This document shows positions 57,899 through 64,000 of a DNA stretch of 64,000 bases, piece after piece. Where the stretch lies: contig NC_092566.1 of the NCBI RefSeq assembly GCF_037975245.1, positions 2,976,001-3,040,000 on the forward strand, read 5' to 3'. Each line of letters starts with the position of its first letter. The stretch's first letter is position 1. The DNA comes from Apostichopus japonicus (lineage: Eukaryota > Echinodermata > Holothuroidea > Aspidochirotida > Stichopodidae). The position numbers and the translations under genes are program-made. Below the pieces are notes generated by a model. It was not told the origin of the DNA, searched no databases, and saw only the letters and a program-made list of their open reading frames with translations.

Positions 57899-58012
57899 TT
57901 AGCTGGATTCATCAGTGTATTCCATTTTTTCGCGAAGCAATGGCTCAATTTCTTTCGTTCTTGCGTCAATTTTGGACCTAGTGATGTTTGACTCTGGGTC
58001 CACAGTGACAAT
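57899..58012 (-). CDS. Last coding exon: cytoplasmic tail
   Basis: Acceptor TTACTTTCAG (minus), stop TAA at 57901-57899. Encodes IVTVDPESNITRSKIDARTK and EIEPLLREKMEYTDESS. Charged, no hydrophobic segment. The YTDESS end and Tyr/Thr residues could be phosphorylation sites; that is a guess. 114 bp, phase 0. Confidence 0.8.
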   Translation of the reverse strand: MVTVDPESNITRSKIDARTKEIEPLLREKMEYTDESS

Positions 58013-61000
58013 CTGAAAGTAAAATAAAATAATGTGGTGTATTAATGTGCTGGTACATAATAATACAATCTTAAGATACAAGAGAGGACAAAATAATTGT
58101 TCATCTTAACATAATGTAACCTGCTGGTAAATAGAGGTGACAAGCTGAAAATTCAAATTATGGAGAAGCATCGTTTTGAGTTTATACTGCTTCCGCACAA
58201 CTAAAAGGGTTACCCATTTTCTCTATACACTGTGAAGTGAAAGGGTTACCAGTTCATTCTATACATGGTGAAGTGAAAGGGTTAACAGTTCACTCTATAC
58301 ATGGTGAGGTGAAAGGGTTCCCAGTTCACTCTATATATGGTCAAGTTGAAGGGTTACCAGTTCACTCTAAACATGGTGAAGTGAAAGGTTTGTCAGTTCA
58401 CTATATACATGGTGAGGTGAAAGGGTTACCAGTTCACTCTAAACATGGTGAAGTGAAAGGGTTGCCAGTTCACTCTATACATGGTGAAGTGAAAGGTTTG
58501 CCAGTTCACTCTATACACGGTGGAGTGAAAGGGTTACCAGTTCACTCTATCCACTGTGAAGTGAAAGGGTTACCAGTTCACTCTATATATGGTGATGTGA
58601 AAGGGTTACCAGTTCACTCTATACATGGTGAAGTGAAAGGGTTACCAGTTCACTCTATACATGGTGAAGTGAAAGGGTTACCAGTTCACTCTATACACTG
58701 TGAAGTGAAAGGGTTACCAGTTCACTCTATATATGGTGACGTGAAAGGGTTACCAGTTCACTTTATACACAGTTAGGTGAATTTGCTAATGCTGAGTAAA
58801 GACAGGTAAGGAATTCTTCAAGTCTTCAGTATATGTAGATCTGCACTCTGTACACAGGACTGTCCAAGTAATGCCACATTGATAGATGTTTTACCTTAAC
58901 TAGGGTCACCAAAAGACTGATATCTTAACAATTTAATTCAGAACTGGTTTCAGAGACACAACGGATGTGCATGTGAGTGCTTAGGGGAGGGGAGGGGGAA
59001 GAGGCCCCGGGGACAAGGAATGAGTCTTGAGACTTATTGTCCAAATACAGCCTCACTTACAAAATGATTGAGCAAATATGATTGGTATGTACAGTAGGGG
59101 AGAGGGGAGAAGAGTGGGAAAGGGGGAAGATGTAACCTCTGCTTCGAGACTTACCTTTGGTGAGTGCCCAAAGTAACTGTTTGACCTGATCAGGAGGATG
59201 AGTACAATAAGGAGGAATAAGGGGATGCAATATACCCATATGGATGTACCACCAACGATGTTCTTTGAAGATGTACCCTATTGTTTGGAAAGAAAACAGA
59301 ATTAGAGGCTACATGGAACTTACTGGGAAACAACTCATTTTGTCTAACATAGATATATCTGTAAATAGGGAAAGAAGAGGGTGATGTAAGGGAAATGAGG
59401 GAGGGCAAAGAGGATGGTTAGTGGCAAGAGAGTGAAGGGCGGTGATTGTAGAAGAGGGAAAATGTTATAGAATGAAAGATATAGCTAAGTGAGGGTGAAG
59501 GTAAGGGTAGGCAAAGTGTAGATATAGTACAGATAAAGGGGAGGGAAAGTTGATGTGGCCGAGCTGTGGGGGGGGGGTTGAGGCTGGGGTGGGGGTATCA
59601 AATTATCAATGTGGTGACATTTTTGGTATCTTTATTAAACACTGTACAAACCAAGTTAACTGTTATTAGAAATAATGATCATTACCTACTCTGTCATGAA
59701 GCATCTTTTTGTACTCAAGCATGATTTATTAATTAATCATAAAATGAGTTAACAATACACAGAAAAATGTCTCATTCATTTACAATGTAACCTAGACACG
59801 GAAATAATCACAAATTGAACCCAGACATCAAGTATATATTAATGAATAATATTCATGGTAAATCAAGACAAATTGACAATGACTAATTGTAAACTAATCG
59901 ACTTATGTCAGTTAGTGTGCACTAAATGAATTATTGCGATTTGCAAATGATTAATCGTGAACAAACAGAGAAAAGCTGATCTAAACTTGGGCACATGCCA
60001 ATTAATAGGATGTATTTCAAATTACAAAAAAATGCAAGCAACCATAGTCCTTGAAGTCAATTTCTAAATGGACATCCATTGCCTCAAATTTGACTCAGTT
60101 CCCGGTGATTTGAAACGGATGGCTCTCCATATGGGAGAAGGGACAGTTGTATCCCATGCCCCTACCCAAACCCCTGCCAACATTTTGTTCTATACTGGTA
60201 ATTTATAAGTCTTACCTTTGCTTGTAGATTGGTCTTGGGTACATTCACAGCTGCAGTCTTCACTTCCTCTCCGGTCTGTGAAGCAGCTCCTTCGGATGGA
60301 AAAGAATCAATGTGAATGGCTGGCCCAACAGACTCAGTATGGACCAGAGTTTGACTCCTGGGAGGCCAGATGGGACCAATTCCGATACTGTCGTGGTTTC
60401 CATCATTGGCAGGGCCATTGCCACTCCCAGAATCACTGATGCCAATGCCAAAAAAGGTCTCCAGGAAACCACCTTCATTACTATCTAGGGAATTCAGTTC
60501 ACTACTTCCATAGGAGGGAGAAGTATCCCAACTATGTACTGCAAAACCACCATTTCTCACATTGTAGTCAGAGTTGGAACTAGGGGGAGAAAGCTTAAGG
60601 CTACTTTCTTGAGGATAACTGCTATAATCATAATCACTGCTTGGGAGAGAAAGCTCAAGGCTACTTTCTTCAGGATAACTGCTATAATCGTAATCACTGT
60701 CAGTTCCTTCCCTGCCCCCTCCAAAGTTTGAGTCAGTCAATTGACCCACAACATTGTTTAAAATGTCTGAAACTTTTTTGCCATTATTAATGTCTGATAT
60801 TCTGTTTTCAAAAGATTTTGGATTTTGGGTTTCAAGATGCTCGTTTTCACTTGAAGCATCAGTGGCACTTGCATGTGCCGTCAGTGAGATGGTTGCATCG
60901 CTCCCTTTAACTGAAGAAGGTTCGTCATCCAGACCTTCCGAGATTTCATTTGGCAAGAACTCATACTCATAATGGGAGGAGACGTATGATGTAAACATAG

Positions 61001-63073
61001 AATACATCTCGTATGAAGGTTTACCTAAGACAATACCCTCACTACTACCTTCTGTACTTTTGAGAATACCAGAGGTGCTGGTCACAACATGGTCACTTCC
61101 CACCTCACCACTGTTAACGCTATCAGGGATTTTAGAAGGTGGCAGGATGGGTAGACTATTCTCTTCAATTCCTAGAGAATCACTGCCACCTGAGTTACCG
61201 AGGGATTCCGAACCATGACCATCCTCGGAATCAGGTTTACTTGACATTCCACCTAATTGAATGGGATCGTAACTGTCGTTAACACTCACGGACGGGTAAT
61301 CGTACGAGTACGACCAACTCTGAGAATCATCAGATTTACCTGAAACTTGATCTAACAGACTAGCACCATCACCACTCCCTACATGATTGTCATCGTTAGA
61401 TGGGGGCAAACTGGTCCATGATGCACCCCCAATAGAAGACTGAAATATGCCACTGACTGGACCTAAATATTGTTTAATACTTGGCCAAAGTTTTTGAGTG
61501 GGATCATTTTTTAGGTGCCCAATGACTTTCCTATTATTACGTAGAGTTGATATCGGTCCATGGGATCCTGAACTTCTCTTTTGTCTCCTTATATCCTGCA
61601 ATTTTCCTTTCACACTCTCTCCTTCTTTTCTACTGACAAGCAGATTTTCTTTGCGGGGAGGGAAGTTATCAGAAAAGAGAATACTTAACTCATTACTTAT
61701 CTCACCTTCAGACGGCGGTTTCCAGCTCTCTTCATCATAACTGTTTGGGTAGGAAGGCCAATCACTTAAATTAACACCATCACTGCCATCCCCAACCTCA
61801 TTACCATTAGCCTCATTACCAAGCTTATTTAAGATTGAATAATATCCTCCATAATTCCCCCCTGAGTACTGATAATTAGAATCATAGTCTGAATTACTAT
61901 GGACAGAATCTTCACCATCAGATGATGATTCTGAAGATAGGCCTTGCTGGCTGGATTCAAATTCGATATTATTGTCATATTGGATATTCTCAGATGGAGG
62001 TATGACTGGTGGCAGGCCTGGCTGCTCAGGTACTTGTGGTATGAACTTGGGAACTTGGAATTGCTGATTAGCTGGTGGCATTAGATAATCATTGCCATAT
62101 GGAATCTTCTCAGATGGAGGGACGTCTGATGGCAGGCGTAGCTGCTCTTGGTTCAATTCAGGTGCTTTTTGTATGAGCTGGGGAACTTGGAATTGCCGAT
62201 TAGAGGGTGCCATTAACCCATCATTGCCATATGGAATCTTCTCAGATGGAGGGATAACTGGTGGTAGGCCTGGCTGCTCAGGTGCTTGTGGTAAGAACTG
62301 GGGAACTTGGTATTGCTGATTAGAGGGTGCCATTAACCCGTCATTGCCATATGGAATCTTCTCAGATTGAGGGACGTCTGATGGTAGGCGTAGCTGCTCT
62401 CCGTTCCATGCAGGTGCTTGTGGTATGAACTGGGGAACTTGGAATTGCTGATTAGCTGGTGGCATTAGATAATCATTGCCATATGGAATCTTCTCAGATG
62501 GAGGGACAACTGGTGGCAGGCCTGGCTGCTCTTGGTTCAATTCGGGTGCTTGTGGTATGAACTGGGGTACTTGATATTGCTGATTAGAGGGTGCCATTAA
62601 CCCATCATTGCCATATGGGATATTCTCAGATGGAGGAACCACTGGTGCAAAGCCTGGCTGTTCTCTGTTCAATTCAGGTACTTGTGGTATGAACTGGGGA
62701 ACTTGGTATTGCTGATTAGAGGGTGCCATTAACCCATCATTGCCATATGGAATCTTCTCAGATGGAGGAACCACTGGTGCAAAGCCTGGCTGTTCTCTGT
62801 TCAATTCAGGTACTTGTGGTATGAACTTGGGTACTTGGAATTGCTGATTAGAGGGTGCCATTAACCCATCATTGCCATATGGAATCTTCTCAGATGGAGG
62901 GACGTCTGATGGCAGGCGTAGCTGCTCTTGGTTCAATTCAGGTACTTGTGGTATGAACTGGGGAACTTGGTATTGCTCATTAGAAGGGACAGGGACATCA
63001 TCTCCCTGTTGTGAGACAAACTGCTGCCTCTGGTTGTAGTAATTGTTAGACTGTGGCATGGGTACCGATCCAT
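57899..63073 (-). CDS. Repeat-rich single-pass membrane protein, 3' three exons (partial)
   Basis: Exons 63073-60216, 59277-59155 and 58012-57899 (minus) join in frame to about 1030 residues. The N-terminal exon(s), presumably with the signal peptide, lie right of the window. Residues 20 to about 365 of the big exon are eight copies of a 44-residue repeat, YQVPQFIPQVPELNQEQ, then PPSEKIPYGND, GLMAPSNQQ. A Ser/Gly/Asp-rich low-complexity region of about 550 residues follows, with DIRRQKRSS, a furin-type site. The second exon is a transmembrane segment (WVYCIPLFLLIVLILLI) followed by RSNSYF, and the last is a 37-residue cytoplasmic tail ending EKMEYTDESS. I infer a type I membrane or shed extracellular-matrix-like protein. 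No known family is recognised. Confidence 0.78.
58204..58775. repeat. 36-bp minisatellite, about 16 copies, in the last intron
   Basis: The unit is AAAGGGTTACCAGTTCACTC plus TATACATGGTGAAGTG. 36 is a multiple of three, so one plus-strand frame stays open and would read KGLPVHSIHGEV repeatedly (14 full units and a partial). That strand is antisense to the host gene and the array lies wholly inside an intron, so I treat the frame as a by-product. The last units show a higher-order period of four (144 bp): the pair ending HCEV and YGDV occurs twice. Confidence 0.92.
59155..59277 (-). CDS. Transmembrane exon
   Basis: Acceptor AAACAATAG, donor GTAAGT (minus), 123 bp, phase 0 on both sides. Encodes GTSSKNIVGGTSIWVYCIPL, FLLIVLILLIRSNSYFGHSP and K. 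About 17-20 hydrophobic residues are followed by Arg, as expected for a stop-transfer segment with the C-terminus inside. Confidence 0.82.
59285..60210. other. Intron of the repeat-rich membrane protein gene
   Basis: The left half is purine-rich on the plus strand (GGGAAGAG, GGGGAGGG words, about 59360-59600). The right half is ordinary AT-rich. No exon is recognised. Confidence 0.6.
60216..63073 (-). CDS. Giant exon: Pro/Gln repeats, Ser-rich region and furin-type site
   Basis: 2858 bp, beginning after TATTTTGCAG (minus) and ending at AAAG|GTAAGA. The first codon is split. The Met at 63059 is internal and need not be the start. There are eight repeats of about 44 residues, and two of them are shortened by loss of ELNQ. 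Two flavours of the end (GLMAPSNQQ, YLMPPANQQ) and of the middle (LRLPSDV, PGFAPVV/PGLPPVV) are shuffled. Later a 20-residue segment SDYDYSSYPEESSLELSLPS is duplicated. Sequons: NLSD, NDSY. Confidence 0.85.
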
Positions 63074-63079
63074 CTGCAA

Positions 63080-64000
63080 AATACAGTTAAAGAGAAATAA
63101 GTTTAATAGTCATATGAGGTCTCTAACCCAAGGCCAAAAGTTAATCATCAAGATATCTAGATTTCACATTTCAAGCTGTCTAAATTGAATACAGCTCCAT
63201 AACCAAAATAATTCATTTTGCAATTCCATATAGATGAAGAACAGCATGGGCTGTGTGTCACATGGAATCAGTGACAGTCCACTCTACTAACTGTTCATGG
63301 TCACCTGACAGTGACAAGTCACATCCATAGACTACGTAACCAGAGGTTATGTCACAAACAAGCACATCAAATTTACCCTTCCCTGTAGCATTCAGGGTCA
63401 TCTAATGAATAATCATTGTTTTACATTATTTGCATACATGTGTTTTGTCTCAATTATGGCTGTGTGTGGTTTCTGTGTACATGTAAATTGGTGACATAGC
63501 AACTCAAAGAACAAGAGATACTCCATACTTCTATTTCTGTTAGATCCTTTCTGTCCATTTACTGTACTCAGTGTTGGGTTTCTAATTTTCTGTTTTACAT
63601 TACTCCCGATTCTCTACTTCTTGGATTTAGTTCTTTCAAAAATAATTTTCAAGGAAAACAATGTTCTGCTTGTGTTTTTTATTTTTGTATCCCTTGTCAT
63701 ACATGTGTCACTTTGTAATGTTGGAAAATAGCCAAAAAGGCAATTGAAAAAAAAAAAAAGAGAAAGAAAAGAAATTCCACAACATTGTGAACTAGAGTAC
63801 AAATGTTGTGCCAATTGAACCCATTTTGAAATCAAGACACCCTACAGTGAAATTCAGTTGCATAGCCCTTTCATGCAATAGTCAATGCCTTGTGTAATTA
63901 GGAAGTGGTTCACATGACACAGCAAAGAAAGTCCCACTGCATTAAATGTTGGTTTTCTTTCTATCAGGATCTCAAAAAGACAGACAGTTTGTTTCCTTCT
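63080..64000. other. Upstream intron of the repeat-rich membrane protein gene
   Basis: AT-rich sequence with an A12 run at 63748 and no recognisable exon. The missing 5' exons should lie beyond the right end. Confidence 0.55.

Noticed and set aside
58204-58775. CRISPR-like array
   Set aside because: There are no unique spacers between units and the DNA is animal nuclear; it is a minisatellite.
58237-58776. 179-codon plus-strand frame with 12-residue repeats as a gene
   Set aside because: Begins with GTG rather than ATG, lies within an intron of a minus-strand gene and is explained by a 36-bp repeat unit.
60218-62319. Several short plus-strand frames inside the giant exon
   Set aside because: Antisense shadows of a repetitive coding exon.

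Overview
This is a 64 kb stretch of AT-rich animal nuclear DNA. It has spliced genes with GT-AG introns and very long introns. It also has non-LTR retrotransposon remnants, tRNA-derived SINEs, miniature inverted-repeat elements, many minisatellites and poly-G/poly-C runs. Nothing looks bacterial or viral. The gene content (a heparan sulfate N-deacetylase/N-sulfotransferase, a rhodopsin-family receptor, a nucleoplasmin-like/zinc-finger protein) and the repeat style suggest a marine invertebrate deuterostome, possibly an echinoderm such as a sea cucumber. That placement is inference.

Layout. (1) 2.5-8.1 kb, plus strand: seven 3' exons of an NDST gene, covering the whole sulfotransferase half. 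The 5' exons lie left of the window. Its introns hold a MITE and two minisatellites, one starting about 10 bases after a splice donor. (2) 8.1-25.8 kb: mainly non-coding, with a duplicated block at 9.1-9.6 kb, another at 14.8-15.2 kb, a (ATG)n array at 19.7-20.1 kb and LINE fragments at 21.6-22.9 kb. (3) 25.9-28.6 kb, plus strand: a three-exon class A GPCR whose second intron contains a decayed CR1-like LINE. (4) 28.6-38.4 kb: no confident gene; SINEs, a MITE with terminal inverted repeats, a candidate CRE+TATA promoter and a decayed coding-like stretch. (5) 46.3-38.4 kb, minus strand: a complete gene reconstructed from eight exons. It encodes an N-terminal nucleoplasmin-like (NPL) domain, a long acidic/polar middle and one of two alternative C-terminal C2H2 zinc-finger exons. 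Every intron is phase 1 and both versions keep the frame (576 or 570 residues). (6) 48.3-54.6 kb: a repeat graveyard with a LINE split by two other elements, a three-copy tandem repeat and a U2-snRNA-derived retroposon with a perfect 13-bp target-site duplication. (7) 63.1-57.9 kb, minus strand: the 3' part of a gene for a single-pass membrane protein. It has eight copies of a Pro/Gln-rich 44-residue repeat, a furin-like site, a transmembrane exon and a short cytoplasmic tail. A 36-bp minisatellite sits in its last intron.

The strongest candidate for an undescribed system is gene 5. An NPL domain followed by an acidic region and C2H2 fingers is the layout of plant HD2-type histone deacetylases, but here the NPL domain looks like the animal FKBP39/46 type and the DNA-binding end is swappable. 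The four genes do not form an obvious pathway.
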